Positions 38,284 through 46,542 of a DNA stretch of 55,917 nt are shown piece by piece. The position numbers and the translations under genes are program-made. Source of the stretch: a virus. Within the stretch, counting starts at the first letter, position 1; each line of letters begins with the position of its first letter. The notes beneath the pieces are model-generated. The model did not search any database, was not told the DNA's origin, and saw only the letters and a list, made by a program, of their open reading frames with translations. The stretch spans positions 1-55,917 of the IMG/VR virus record IMGVR_UViG_3300031379_000003. The stretch is one strand, 5' to 3'.

Positions 38284-38520
38284 ATGGACAATGATGAACT
38301 TGGAAGACAAGTTGCTGGAGTTGTACAAAAAGTCAAATCTATGGAGAATGAATTTTCGGGTTTTCAAAAACGGATTGATACTAAAATTATACAAATTTGT
38401 AATAGACAGGATGAAATTAGTCAATTAGTTTATTCCAGGCCTCCCTGGGTGGTTACAGTAGTTATCAGTATATTATTTGCAGCCTGCGCAACATTAACAA
38501 CGTTATTGATTAGAGGGTAG
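38284..38520 (+). CDS. XhlA-like membrane protein, probable holin component
   Basis: 78 residues. A polar, coiled N-terminus (residues 1-50) and one C-terminal transmembrane helix (about 54-75: WVVTVVISILFAACATLTTLLI) match the haemolysin XhlA layout. Placed 6 bp after the endolysin, it probably helps export or time lysis. Confidence 0.7.
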   Translation: MDNDELGRQVAGVVQKVKSMENEFSGFQKRIDTKIIQICNRQDEISQLVYSRPPWVVTVVISILFAACATLTTLLIRG

Positions 38521-38534
38521 TGGGAAAGGAGGTG

Positions 38535-38570
38535 ATGATTTATCGGTTCCGTATCTTCATATCCAAATGA
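38535..38570 (+). CDS. Eleven-codon leader ORF behind a near-perfect Shine-Dalgarno
   Basis: GGAAAGGAGGTGATG matches the 16S 3' end almost completely and leads into MIYRFRIFISK. Its TGA overlaps the ATG of the following giant gene (ATGA). The large gene has no Shine-Dalgarno of its own at working distance, so translation is probably coupled through this leader. Confidence 0.55.
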   Translation: MIYRFRIFISK

Positions 38571-41500
38571 AAATAAAAAGTGGAGATGGGTGCTCCAATG
38601 GCATTCTAGGGGCCGGTCTTAACTCAGTTCACGGAGATCTTCGACTTCAGATTGACTCTCAAAGACTAGAAGGCTGGACCCTGAATTGGATTTTATCGAT
38701 AGAATCTGATCCTAAAAATTACTCAGATGCAGAAAAACTTATAGAGAAAAAGTTAAATTCTGCGATTAAACTTCTACTTGATCCTACGAAAAAAACAGTT
38801 TCTGAGAAAAAAAGTCTTGAGCCAATGGAATGGCTTACCATTGATAAGGCTACCTTTCCTGAAGGAACAATTGGAGCAACAAAAAATTTAAAAGGCTACA
38901 TGGGAATTGTTGATAAAGGATTTGTAGAATTTGGCACGCGCAAACCTCATTTCTTTGAATATTTTCTTACCGGCAAAAAACTTAGTGGCAGACTAACGTT
39001 CCGCCTACTTCCTAACGTATGGCGACAGCAATCAATTGGAGAGGGTGCTGAAAGTAAAACTGGAAAAGGCTACACAGTCTGGATGTCCTTCTTCGCCGAT
39101 CCCGGTCCTTATGTCCTTGATCCCCGCGCTCTGAAAAAACACTGGTATCCGCCTGCTGAAATTTCTGCCCTCCCCAAAAAAATCAGAAGTCAAATCCCTT
39201 CTGAATATCAATACTGGAAGATTAAGGAACAATCGAAAGCTCATAAAATTAGAGATGAATTGATAGATGCTATTAAAAAGAAAGAAGTAGCATTAGAGTA
39301 TGCAGAACAATTTGCTGCACGAGGACACCTAAGCTATATAAGAAAAGAAAAACCTGAGATGAAAACTACGATAGGAGGAGTAGTTACCCCATGGGAAGTA
39401 AAAATAGATAAGGTTAAAGTTCCTTCGAAATCGGTACTTTCTAAAATTAAATCTACTTTATTCTATGATCCTCCAAAAAGCCTGAGATTTTGGTGGAATC
39501 CCGGGAAGGGTACTTATGGTGGGAAAGATAAGAAAGAAAAAATTATTTGGAATCATTGTCCCGATTGTTTGTATCTCGCCTCAAAATCACCGTTCAACAT
39601 AGATACTCTTCCAACTTATCCCGGAGAAGGAAAAATTTTATGCAAGGGAGCTGACCATCCATCACTTGAAGTAGAATTTCCCGGGGAAAAAAAAGGCGAA
39701 GGAAGACATTATGTATTTCTGCCTGTGAAAGATAAAAATTTATATAAATCACAATGGGTGATCGATGCTGCTACTAATCTTTTAATTAAAGATAAAAAAA
39801 ATGTGAAGATAAAATCTATGTGGGGAGTAGTTCATTCTTTATTATTAGAATACAAGGAGTTATTAAAAAGCCTAGTTGTAGATACTGGTAATATGAATGT
39901 GGTAGATAAAGCTTTCATGATCTGGGCTGGACAGCCATTAGTCAAAGATTTTATAGTTGCTTATGAACAAGCAGTCCGGGAAGTTTTAAAATCAGCAGAT
40001 TTATCGCTGCTTGAAATGATTGCATTAAACCCTAAAAAAAGAGCTCCCCTAATGGCTAAAGCAGATGCTATTGCTGTAAGACTCCTAAATGAAGGTCAGG
40101 TACTTGAAGTCGAAGAACAATTAAGTGGAATGAAAAATTTAATCTTAGAAGTTGTTACTCTAAATTTTGTTAAGCCAATAACGAAACTTTTTTTTAATCT
40201 GCTTGCTTCACAAATCAAAGCTTTAAAAATTTTTACAAAACTACCAAAAAGAATAGGGGATGTGGGCGTAGTGCCAGAGAGCAAAATTGGCTTATTTCCA
40301 AGCGGAAAAATGCAAACTCCATATGAGCCAGGAATTTTCAGAAGAATAATCAATTCATGTTTTTATTCAGCCAGAGTTCTCCGAAGTAAAACCTTGGCAG
40401 ATAGAATTACAGCTGCATTGGCAAATATAGATACATTCAAAGGACAAATGAATTATGATACTCTTAAAGCTGGAAAATTTATTTTGGATGAAGTAGATTA
40501 TTTCAAGTCTTTCTGGAAAGATTGTGTTCTTATCTATGCACCTGGGGTATCTATTCGCAACATGGCTGACAATACTTTAAAAGCAATGAATGAATCACTT
40601 AATTCATTTTTCAGAGGAGAGTTTTTCTGGCCACTAATGAGGAAGCGAGGAACACCGATTATCCCGATTCCAAAAGAAGTCAGCGGTAGTTTTTTTGTAA
40701 AAACTGAAGCAGAACTTAGTGAGGTGCTTGGAAAGACAAACTGGTATCAAACTCATAGAAATGTATTGTACGAAGCCCTTTTAGGAGGCCCGGAGACAAA
40801 AGCACGAGAATGGTATTTTTCAGGTTATGTGGATGCTTATGCTAAAAAGTTATTTAAACAGGGAAAAATCCTGGATGACTTTGCAGAAATAATGAGAGAA
40901 AAAGGAATCAAAGAAGTGAACCGTGTATTCTTTGATTATAAAAATAAGATGGCGGTTGAGGTTTCACTTGAGAGAATTTTTCCCTTCTTTACCTTTAACA
41001 TTCGCAATAACGCCTACTGGCTAAAAGATTTTATGTACCATCCATGGAAATTAGGCGCTATTCGAGGTGTATGGAACTGGTGGAGCAAGCGGACAGGAAG
41101 CAATGTTAATTTTTCAATAAAGACCATGGTTCCAGTGTATTTGATTCCTGGAACTTATTTCAACCCACTTTCCTGGCTTTCTGCTTATAAATATATAAAA
41201 GTCTTTACAAAGTATCATGGAGAGCCAAAATGGAGGGAAGCTCAAGATGCGAATATAAAAGGACAAATTAAAATGATGGAAAAAATTCCTGTTGAGAATA
41301 GAACAAGAATTTTTTCAAGAGCAAAAATCAAGAATATGCAGGATTATTTAGATCGACAAAAGGTTACATGGGCAAAAGTTACAGTCGATTTTTTAGATGA
41401 CTGGCTGGGTTTGCTTCCTATATGGAAAAAATATGTCCTCGCACCGCTACAATTAGCAGAAAAAGAAGAATGGAGAACAGTGATTCCACAAGGTCAATTG

Positions 41501-41848
41501 GTTGATGCTGTATCTTCCTGGATGTTTAAAGAATTTGTAGGAACAGTTACCTCGCCGGGTCCACAAAAGATTCATTACATCTATGGTATTATGGAAAGCA
41601 GAGGACTTCCAACTAAAGAAATGATTGATGAAGAAATTAAAAAAATGCCTCAATCTGAGAAAGAAGGAAAATCATTGGATGAGCTTGCGAAGAAAGTAAA
41701 AAGAGCAAAGGCTGAACAAATGTATCGAGCCTGGGAAGCACAGAAAGCAGGGATTGGATTTCTGTCAGGAATGTGGCTACAGAGGAGCTGGCAAGATATT
41801 TATAATATGCATATAGCTATTTTGGATGAACTTAGCAGTAAAGAATAA
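38567..41848 (+). CDS. Large polyvalent-type protein with LigD-like 3'-phosphoesterase domain
   Basis: 1093 residues. The N-terminus has HGDLRL (H22-D24-R26), equivalent to the HxDxRL metal site of LigD phosphoesterase, then FPEGTIGATKN and VDKGFVEFG (about 97-125) and GKKLSGRLTFRLLPN. Such domains trim 3'-phosphates and ribonucleotides. The middle has a HCPDCLY..CKGADH zinc-like patch. The C-terminal half includes FPFFTFNIRNNAYWLKDF (about 805-822), like the PF-F segments of large polyvalent-protein-associated domains. Such proteins are injected with phage DNA. Role: probably end processing of the incoming genome. Confidence 0.75.
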   Translation: MKIKSGDGCSNGILGAGLNSVHGDLRLQIDSQRLEGWTLNWILSIESDPKNYSDAEKLIEKKLNSAIKLLLDPTKKTVSEKKSLEPMEWLTIDKATFPEGTIGATKNLKGYMGIVDKGFVEFGTRKPHFFEYFLTGKKLSGRLTFRLLPNVWRQQSIGEGAESKTGKGYTVWMSFFADPGPYVLDPRALKKHWYPPAEISALPKKIRSQIPSEYQYWKIKEQSKAHKIRDELIDAIKKKEVALEYAEQFAARGHLSYIRKEKPEMKTTIGGVVTPWEVKIDKVKVPSKSVLSKIKSTLFYDPPKSLRFWWNPGKGTYGGKDKKEKIIWNHCPDCLYLASKSPFNIDTLPTYPGEGKILCKGADHPSLEVEFPGEKKGEGRHYVFLPVKDKNLYKSQWVIDAATNLLIKDKKNVKIKSMWGVVHSLLLEYKELLKSLVVDTGNMNVVDKAFMIWAGQPLVKDFIVAYEQAVREVLKSADLSLLEMIALNPKKRAPLMAKADAIAVRLLNEGQVLEVEEQLSGMKNLILEVVTLNFVKPITKLFFNLLASQIKALKIFTKLPKRIGDVGVVPESKIGLFPSGKMQTPYEPGIFRRIINSCFYSARVLRSKTLADRITAALANIDTFKGQMNYDTLKAGKFILDEVDYFKSFWKDCVLIYAPGVSIRNMADNTLKAMNESLNSFFRGEFFWPLMRKRGTPIIPIPKEVSGSFFVKTEAELSEVLGKTNWYQTHRNVLYEALLGGPETKAREWYFSGYVDAYAKKLFKQGKILDDFAEIMREKGIKEVNRVFFDYKNKMAVEVSLERIFPFFTFNIRNNAYWLKDFMYHPWKLGAIRGVWNWWSKRTGSNVNFSIKTMVPVYLIPGTYFNPLSWLSAYKYIKVFTKYHGEPKWREAQDANIKGQIKMMEKIPVENRTRIFSRAKIKNMQDYLDRQKVTWAKVTVDFLDDWLGLLPIWKKYVLAPLQLAEKEEWRTVIPQGQLVDAVSSWMFKEFVGTVTSPGPQKIHYIYGIMESRGLPTKEMIDEEIKKMPQSEKEGKSLDELAKKVKRAKAEQMYRAWEAQKAGIGFLSGMWLQRSWQDIYNMHIAILDELSSKE

Positions 41849-41860
41849 AGGAGAGTAATC

Positions 41861-42337
41861 ATGGAGCTTCCTGAAAAATCTGTAAATTTTAGCTTAGTCG
41901 TACAAACTTTTCGTGGTCAACACGTAATTCGTGAAGGCGCTTCACGCATTCTCTGGAGAGTGTTTTTTGATTTATCAGTAGATAGAAATCATCCCATCAC
42001 CTCCTTTGCCCTGACTTCCAATCCCATCGAGAATAAAGAAATCTCAGCATCATGGACGCCATGCCCAGATGAGAGAGCGCTTGAGAGGGGAAAGGAAAAA
42101 GAGGATAAGAGCTACCTGGAACCTGATCCTAAAGGATGGTGGAATATATCAAAAGCTACTCCTTCGCACCTGAGACAACTTACATCAGGCAAGGCCACTT
42201 TCTACATCATGAATGATTTCTGGAAATTTTTATTGAATAGTAAACATCTGAAAGGACTTTTTACTCTTTCACGTCAAGATCATTCCGATTTATGGGTATG
42301 GAAGAAGAGTGCGGGACCAGGGGAGAAGAAAGAGTGA
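41861..42337 (+). CDS. Degenerate phosphoesterase-like protein
   Basis: 158 residues, ATG 41861, behind AAGGAGAG. FSLVVQTFRGQHVIREGAS..WRVFFDL parallels the start of LigD-type phosphoesterase domains, and LKGLFTLSRQD..DLWVWKKS the end. The HxDxRL residues are not preserved, so a catalytically dead relative of the neighbouring domain is likely. This homology is a reading by eye. Last gene of the rightward late region; converges with the minus operon. Confidence 0.55.
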   Translation: MELPEKSVNFSLVVQTFRGQHVIREGASRILWRVFFDLSVDRNHPITSFALTSNPIENKEISASWTPCPDERALERGKEKEDKSYLEPDPKGWWNISKATPSHLRQLTSGKATFYIMNDFWKFLLNSKHLKGLFTLSRQDHSDLWVWKKSAGPGEKKE

Positions 42338-42344
42338 TTAGTTA

Positions 42345-42587
42345 TTATTCTCGGAAGTTAGTCGGAAATATTTTCTTTGCTGTTTTGGAACGTATAAAAT
42401 AACAATGTAATGCTCGAAACTTAGCTCCTTCATAATTCTTCCAGATTCGGTTTGGATTTCTTTTCCAGATAGGAATACCAAACATAGATGGAAAATAACT
42501 CCACCACTTATTATTCACTCCAAAATAGTATGTGCTAAAAAGGATATGAATTATTTGCTTCCAATTTTGTTTAAAGTAATTCCACAT
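42345..42587 (-). CDS. Possible aromatic-rich small protein
   Basis: 80 residues from ATG 42587. Tryptophan- and phenylalanine-rich (MWNYFKQNWKQIIHILF, KWWSYFPSMFGIPIW). No Shine-Dalgarno and no known domain. It fills the gap at the end of the minus operon, which is the main reason to keep it. Confidence 0.35.
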   Translation of the reverse strand: MWNYFKQNWKQIIHILFSTYYFGVNNKWWSYFPSMFGIPIWKRNPNRIWKNYEGAKFRALHCYFIRSKTAKKIFPTNFRE

Positions 42588-42626
42588 AACGCTTTTTACC
42601 AAGCGTAAGTTTTACGAAGAGTGAAC

Positions 42627-43067
42627 CTACTTGATCTTATCAATTTTATGCTCGGATAGAATTTCTTTAGCGTCCATAATCTCTTCAATGACAAACTTTT
42701 CAAATTTTTTGTCAGATTTATAATTAAAGCTCGGAAATTTTGCATATTGCTGAAATCTAATCCGCGTTTTCTGAATTTCTTTTTTAAAGTCGATAGGAAA
42801 TTTTTTAAGAAGCCACCCAGGAAATTTTTCTTTTTTGAGATGTTGCCACCAGGTTCTTGGAAAGCAGAATTCATGGGTTACAACTTTTGACTTGGTTTGT
42901 AAACACTCAGCCCAAATTTTTGTTTGGAGTTCAAGTATTCCTTGTTGTAAAATACTATCAAATCTGAATTTAGGATCCACTTCCTGAATAGTAGGAAAAG
43001 TTTTTTCAATCTTAAATTTCAAGGCCTCTAGTTCTACTGACTGAAATCGTTTTTCTTCATTAAGCAT
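42627..43067 (-). CDS. Hypothetical protein
   Basis: 146 residues, ATG 43067, behind GGAGG. Helical N-terminus (VELEALKFKIEKTFPTIQEV), a tryptophan-containing middle (TWWQHLKKEKFPGWLLKKFP) and a long C-terminal helix. No family recognised. Last well-supported gene of the minus operon. Confidence 0.65.
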   Translation of the reverse strand: MLNEEKRFQSVELEALKFKIEKTFPTIQEVDPKFRFDSILQQGILELQTKIWAECLQTKSKVVTHEFCFPRTWWQHLKKEKFPGWLLKKFPIDFKKEIQKTRIRFQQYAKFPSFNYKSDKKFEKFVIEEIMDAKEILSEHKIDKIK

Positions 43068-43121
43068 TATTTGAATTTCCTCCTATTCTTATGATATCTT
43101 TAGTTCATTTTTTTCTTTTAA

Positions 43122-43319
43122 TTATTGAGTTTCAGCACACCTCACGCTTACTGAGTTAATTGTTAGAAAAGAACCATCCCAATCGGCGTTCCCATCTGTA
43201 TGAGAATTATCTGCCCACATCCCAAAAGATTTTTCTATTAAATCCCACTTTTTTTCTTTAGACATTTTTGCAAGTTTCCGCTTGGCTTTCTTGATTTTTT
43301 CATCGGTAATTTTATACAT
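43122..43319 (-). CDS. Hypothetical basic protein
   Basis: 65 residues, ATG 43319, with AGGAAC upstream. Basic first helix (DEKIKKAKRKLAKMSKEKKW), then a Trp/Asp-containing loop (GNADWDGSFLTINSVSVRC). Function unknown. Confidence 0.6.
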   Translation of the reverse strand: MYKITDEKIKKAKRKLAKMSKEKKWDLIEKSFGMWADNSHTDGNADWDGSFLTINSVSVRCAETQ

Positions 43320-43365
43320 AATTGTTCCTATACCTGAATTAACTCGTGAGTGGTTTATACTCGTG

Positions 43366-43617
43366 TTAAACCAAGATCTCTCTCAGTTTTGCCATCAAAC
43401 AAGCAGTATTACAATAATATCCATCGATATGCTTACAATGGCTATCTGAATATCCATCTTTATGATGAGCTTTGATTATCTTCTCTGACAGCAGAATTGT
43501 TCCTTTTTCTATTTGAATTTGACCAGCTTCATAATATTCGTGCAGTGGCGGACTTACTATTTCTATAGAAGCTCCGCAAAATTCACACTTAGTTATACTT
43601 TTAATTGGTTCAGACAT
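43366..43617 (-). CDS. Zinc-finger protein
   Basis: 83 residues, ATG 43617, behind GGGAGGA. CEFCGASIEI at the start and HCKHIDGYYCNTACL near the end give CxxC and HC..C..C ligands typical of a treble-clef or MYM-like zinc finger. Function unknown. Confidence 0.7.
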   Translation of the reverse strand: MSEPIKSITKCEFCGASIEIVSPPLHEYYEAGQIQIEKGTILLSEKIIKAHHKDGYSDSHCKHIDGYYCNTACLMAKLREILV

Positions 43618-43631
43618 ATTGTGTCCTCCCT

Positions 43632-43823
43632 TTATTCTGAGTATTTCGTTTCTAATTTATCAACAAATTCAAATATTTCTGTTTCTGATTCCTCACAATC
43701 ATTAAATAATCCGATTATTTTGATGATAGCATCTAAATGCTCAGGTAGAAAATTTTCTTCAACCAAATAGTTTACTATCCACTCAAGCCTTTTTTGTTTT
43801 TCAGGATCTTGAAAAACTAGCAT
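43632..43823 (-). CDS. Hypothetical acidic helical protein
   Basis: 63 residues from ATG 43823 with AAGAAG upstream. The frame is open to 43910, but those codons overlap the C-terminus of the next gene. Acidic and helical (LEWIVNYLVEENFLPEHLDAI, then CEESETEIFEFVDKLE). Family unknown. Confidence 0.55.
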   Translation of the reverse strand: MLVFQDPEKQKRLEWIVNYLVEENFLPEHLDAIIKIIGLFNDCEESETEIFEFVDKLETKYSE

Positions 43824-44205
43824 TTTTCTTCTTTCTTTTCTGACCTTCATAATATTCGTATCCTCTTTTCCGCAATGATCGCAGTACCTGTGCATGGTTA
43901 TCTGAAACATTGACTAACTTAGCTGTTTCTCCAAGAGGTAACTTAAAAGCTTCGTTATCATCTAAGGCCTTAAACTTATCAAGCTTAGTTGGTTTTCGAT
44001 GTCCTTTTGGTTCCCGAGGAATTTTTAGTTCAGCCATTTTCTCCTGAAATACTGATGTAGAAACTCCGAGAATTTTTGCGGCTTCCTCGATTCGATGAAT
44101 ATCATACAAACTCTTTACAAACTCTTCTATGGTGTTAAAGTGAAAATCATACATTTCATTATAACCATCAAGTAGCTCATCCCAGTCTATTTTTGGTCGA
44201 GACAT
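43801..44205 (-). CDS. Double helix-turn-helix DNA-binding protein
   Basis: 134 residues, ATG 44205, behind GGAAGG. Two HTH-like units: IEEAAKILGVSTSVFQEKMAEL (about 38-59) and LPLGETAKLVNVSDNHAQVLRSL (about 89-111), with a basic linker (EPKGHRKPTK) and basic tail. Probably a sequence-specific regulator or architectural DNA-binding protein of the early operon. Confidence 0.65.
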   Translation of the reverse strand: MSRPKIDWDELLDGYNEMYDFHFNTIEEFVKSLYDIHRIEEAAKILGVSTSVFQEKMAELKIPREPKGHRKPTKLDKFKALDDNEAFKLPLGETAKLVNVSDNHAQVLRSLRKRGYEYYEGQKRKKKNASFSRS

Positions 44206-44257
44206 TAGTTTTTCCTTCCTTTATTAATTTTGCTTATATACTTTTCGACTCTTTTGT

Positions 44258-44459
44258 CTATCCATGTAGGCTTTGAACGAAATTTATCCAAGAGTATTCT
44301 ATAAATTTCATAGCTCTGAGAATATAATTCAAAGGAATTGGACACCAGATATCTTTTCTGTGCATATAATCTATATAAACAAGACTAAAATACCACGGGG
44401 GGATAATTTCGCCTTCTGATCGAAGCCTATATATTTTTTTGTTTAAAAAAGAAGGTCAT
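44258..44459 (-). pseudogene. Small gene with a frameshift at a T6 run
   Basis: ATG 44459 overlaps the upstream stop (ATGA) but the frame reads only 10 codons. Shifting +1 at the run of six T (44446-44451) opens about 60 more codons: IPPWYFSLVYIDYMHRKDIW and RAMKFIEYSWINFVQSLHG. The run is a likely site of a real indel, sequencing error, or transcript slippage. Confidence 0.55.
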
Positions 44460-44674
44460 CTCTCCCCCCCCATCTCTTTCACTAATTCATCCGTTTCTTT
44501 CCGTGTTCTCAACTCCCACTGTTTTTTCTTGAGATCCCAGATCACAGAGCCTGCTTCTATGGTTTTATCCGGTGCGCCTGGTTTTAGCAAAATGATTTTG
44601 ATATATGGTAAACCCTTCTTAGGTTTAATAACTTTACCAAATTTTATGTTGTGGTAACCTTTAATGAAGAACAT
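44456..44674 (-). CDS. Hypothetical basic beta-rich protein
   Basis: 72 residues, ATG 44674. KFGKVIKPKKGLPYIKIILLKPG and SVIWDLKKKQWELRTR suggest antiparallel strands, possibly a small beta-barrel. Overlaps the upstream gene by 31 bp. Function unknown. Confidence 0.6.
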   Translation of the reverse strand: MFFIKGYHNIKFGKVIKPKKGLPYIKIILLKPGAPDKTIEAGSVIWDLKKKQWELRTRKETDELVKEMGGER

Positions 44675-44838
44675 TTTATCTCTTTTCCATATTTTTTCCT
44701 GATCTTAATTATAAACTTTTTTGCCAGGTCCTCTCCAAGCTCTGTGGATGACATCTCACTCAATTTCTGTCTTTCATATTCTTTAGGAAAATATGTCTTC
44801 CTAAATTGATCTATGGTTTTGATTGTTTTATTTGCCAT
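44644..44838 (-). CDS. Hypothetical basic protein
   Basis: 64 residues, ATG 44838. Basic helical protein (FRKTYFPKEYERQKLSEMS, FIIKIRKKYGKEIKC). Overlaps neighbours at both ends (11 bp and 31 bp), as is common in this operon. Function unknown. Confidence 0.55.
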   Translation of the reverse strand: MANKTIKTIDQFRKTYFPKEYERQKLSEMSSTELGEDLAKKFIIKIRKKYGKEIKCSSLKVTTT

Positions 44839-45019
44839 TCTGTTTTATCTTTTTTTTAGAGATAATTCTAAGAGTAGCATTAATTATAAAAATTAATGCC
44901 AGGTACAGAAAACATTCTATCCACCTACATCGCCATACTTCTATCATGACACAAATAGAAGAACTTATTGTAATCAAAAACCAACCAATAAATATAATTG
45001 TTTTAATGCGAGCTTCCAT
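44828..45019 (-). CDS. Small membrane protein, two hydrophobic helices
   Basis: 63 residues, ATG 45019, with GAGG upstream. Segments TIIFIGWFLITISSSICVMI and FLYLALIFIINATLRII are probable transmembrane helices joined by a short WRCRWIE loop. Basic C-terminus. Function unknown. Confidence 0.6.
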   Translation of the reverse strand: MEARIKTIIFIGWFLITISSSICVMIEVWRCRWIECFLYLALIFIINATLRIISKKKIKQNGK

Positions 45020-45028
45020 CTCTTTTCC

Positions 45029-45454
45029 TCATATCTCTGTCAACAATATTTGTTTCGGGATCCCTTCCAGCAATTCTTTCTCCGTAGCCTCACCAGCAGT
45101 TCTTCCATCTGGTAACATAAGATAACTAAAAAATGCTACCCTGGCTCCTAGCACCGTAGCTGAGATACACTTAGCTTTTATGTCGTGGTAAAGCAAAGTA
45201 GCTGCCTGAATCCTAGCTGCTCTTTCATTTTTCGTATCTGACGGAAGTACAGGCCAGACTGCCTTGAATTTTTCACCATGCATCTCAAAACCAATCATAT
45301 ACGCAGCATGGCTGTTAGCGTTGCTACCAAATCCTTCAGCAAGCACCTTACCGTCATATTGTTCGATAACTCTACTAGCTCGTTCAATCCATTTATCCGG
45401 AGAAGATTGACTTGTTTTCCAGTAACTGATCGATTCAGAGTTGGGGAGATTCAT
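45029..45454 (-). CDS. Hypothetical phage protein
   Basis: 141 residues, ATG 45454. YMIGFEMHGEKFKAVWPVLP, RAARIQAATLLYHDIKAKCIS and RVAFFSYLMLPDGRT are well-formed segments of an alpha/beta domain that looks conserved, but I cannot name the family. Preceded by the 13-bp repeats that separate it from the ASCH gene. Confidence 0.65.
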   Translation of the reverse strand: MNLPNSESISYWKTSQSSPDKWIERASRVIEQYDGKVLAEGFGSNANSHAAYMIGFEMHGEKFKAVWPVLPSDTKNERAARIQAATLLYHDIKAKCISATVLGARVAFFSYLMLPDGRTAGEATEKELLEGIPKQILLTEI

Positions 45455-45490
45455 GTATTTTTAGCCTGTATTTTTAGCCTGTATTTTTAG
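45454..45490. repeat. 13-bp tandem repeat
   Basis: Nearly three copies of TGTATTTTTAGCC fill the gap between two minus-strand genes, from the stop of the ASCH gene to the ATG of the next. In the transcript they give CAGGCUAAAAAUA repeats. Probably slippage; a protein-binding role is possible. Confidence 0.75.
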
Positions 45491-45861
45491 TACAAAACAT
45501 TATCAGGCACACTAAAAATTCTTAGGTGACCTTTGTATGGAATAGGTTTATAAAATTCTCTGGAATGCATAAATACAAATCCATAAGGTCCAAAGAACCA
45601 TTCAGAACTATGTTTCTGAACACAATCGATCATTAAAACTTGTCCAAGAAATACTCCAGTAAGATTTCTGCTGGTTTGAACCAAATTTTTTAATTCTGGA
45701 TGTGATTCAGTGATAAATTCAGCCCCATCCTTATCCCATTTTTTTGAAGCGTGAATTAAGAGAGGCCCCCGATAAGATGTAGACCAAGTTCTGTTTTCAA
45801 TAGGTTTTATTCCTGTAATTATTAGGCTCGCCCAAGGTTGTTTTATAGAAATACCATACAT
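45487..45861 (-). CDS. ASCH-domain protein
   Basis: 124 residues, ATG 45861, with AAGGA upstream. The start ISIKQPWASLIITGIKPIENR is the ASCH signature, followed by GPLLIHASKKWDK and GQVLMIDC. ASCH/PUA-like domains bind RNA or act as small hydrolases on modified nucleosides. A second ASCH-like domain occurs in the 33413 protein. Confidence 0.85.
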   Translation of the reverse strand: MYGISIKQPWASLIITGIKPIENRTWSTSYRGPLLIHASKKWDKDGAEFITESHPELKNLVQTSRNLTGVFLGQVLMIDCVQKHSSEWFFGPYGFVFMHSREFYKPIPYKGHLRIFSVPDNVLY

Positions 45862-45883
45862 TAAATTTTCCTTGCTTTGTTTA

Positions 45884-46132
45884 TTATTTCTTCTCCACTT
45901 TTTCTCTAAGTTTCACCTCATCCTCTTTTCCTATTTCTTCAAAAAGTTCCCAATGTTTTCCACATACATAAGGATGCCAACTGACGGTAAAAAAACAGGC
46001 TATAAGCCAGTAAGTCAGTGTCCATGTTGTTATATTGTTACAGTCCGTGATGCAACAGTGAACAGTGATTTCGGTTCTGCTAATGCCTTCAAGGACTAAG
46101 ATAATTATAAGTAGTGTGAGAAGGAGATTCAT
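45884..46132 (-). CDS. Small membrane or secreted cysteine-rich protein
   Basis: 82 residues, ATG 46132, behind AGGAAG. Hydrophobic N-terminus (MNLLLTLLIIILVLEG) is a signal anchor or lipoprotein-like leader; four cysteines and a second hydrophobic stretch (WTLTYWLIACFFTV) follow, then a charged tail. Function unknown. Confidence 0.6.
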   Translation of the reverse strand: MNLLLTLLIIILVLEGISRTEITVHCCITDCNNITTWTLTYWLIACFFTVSWHPYVCGKHWELFEEIGKEDEVKLREKVEKK

Positions 46133-46160
46133 AGTTTCTTCCTATAAGATAATTTACCAA

Positions 46161-46484
46161 TTAAAACTCACCTGGAAAAATTTCACGATTTAGTCTAGCA
46201 TATCTTCCAAATATCAATAGAGCCGCTTGATCATATTTTTTAGCTGCTTCTACTTCAGAATCAAAATAACCAAGAAATTTTCTAGAATAATTTTCTGTGA
46301 TTCGCGCCCTCCATTGTTTTTTGCAGATATCAAAATCAACTCCTTTGAATTTTGATTTTCCTTTTGTCTTACCACGTCCCATATTCCCTATTCGATATTT
46401 CAACTCATCATAATCTTGTAGAAAATCTGATAGATCTAAATTATCTTCTAAAATCTTTTTTATTGTTTGTTCTGATATTCTCAT
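46161..46484 (-). CDS. AP2-domain protein without a nuclease
   Basis: 107 residues. SKFKGVDFDICKKQWRARIT, FLGYFDSEVEAAKKYDQAAL and YARLNR form a full AP2/ERF DNA-binding domain (about 43-103). In phages it normally accompanies an HNH homing nuclease; here the nuclease is absent and a helical N-terminal region replaces it. May be a domesticated DNA-binding protein. Confidence 0.8.
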   Translation of the reverse strand: MRISEQTIKKILEDNLDLSDFLQDYDELKYRIGNMGRGKTKGKSKFKGVDFDICKKQWRARITENYSRKFLGYFDSEVEAAKKYDQAALLIFGRYARLNREIFPGEF

Positions 46485-46542
46485 ATTGTTGCTTAACGTT
46501 ACAAATCAGTTGCAGCAATTGGCTCTCTCAATCCATTTAAAT

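Noticed and set aside
43824-43910. N-terminal extension of the 43632 gene with CDHCG
   Set aside because: It lies entirely within the C-terminus of the well-supported HTH gene in another frame.
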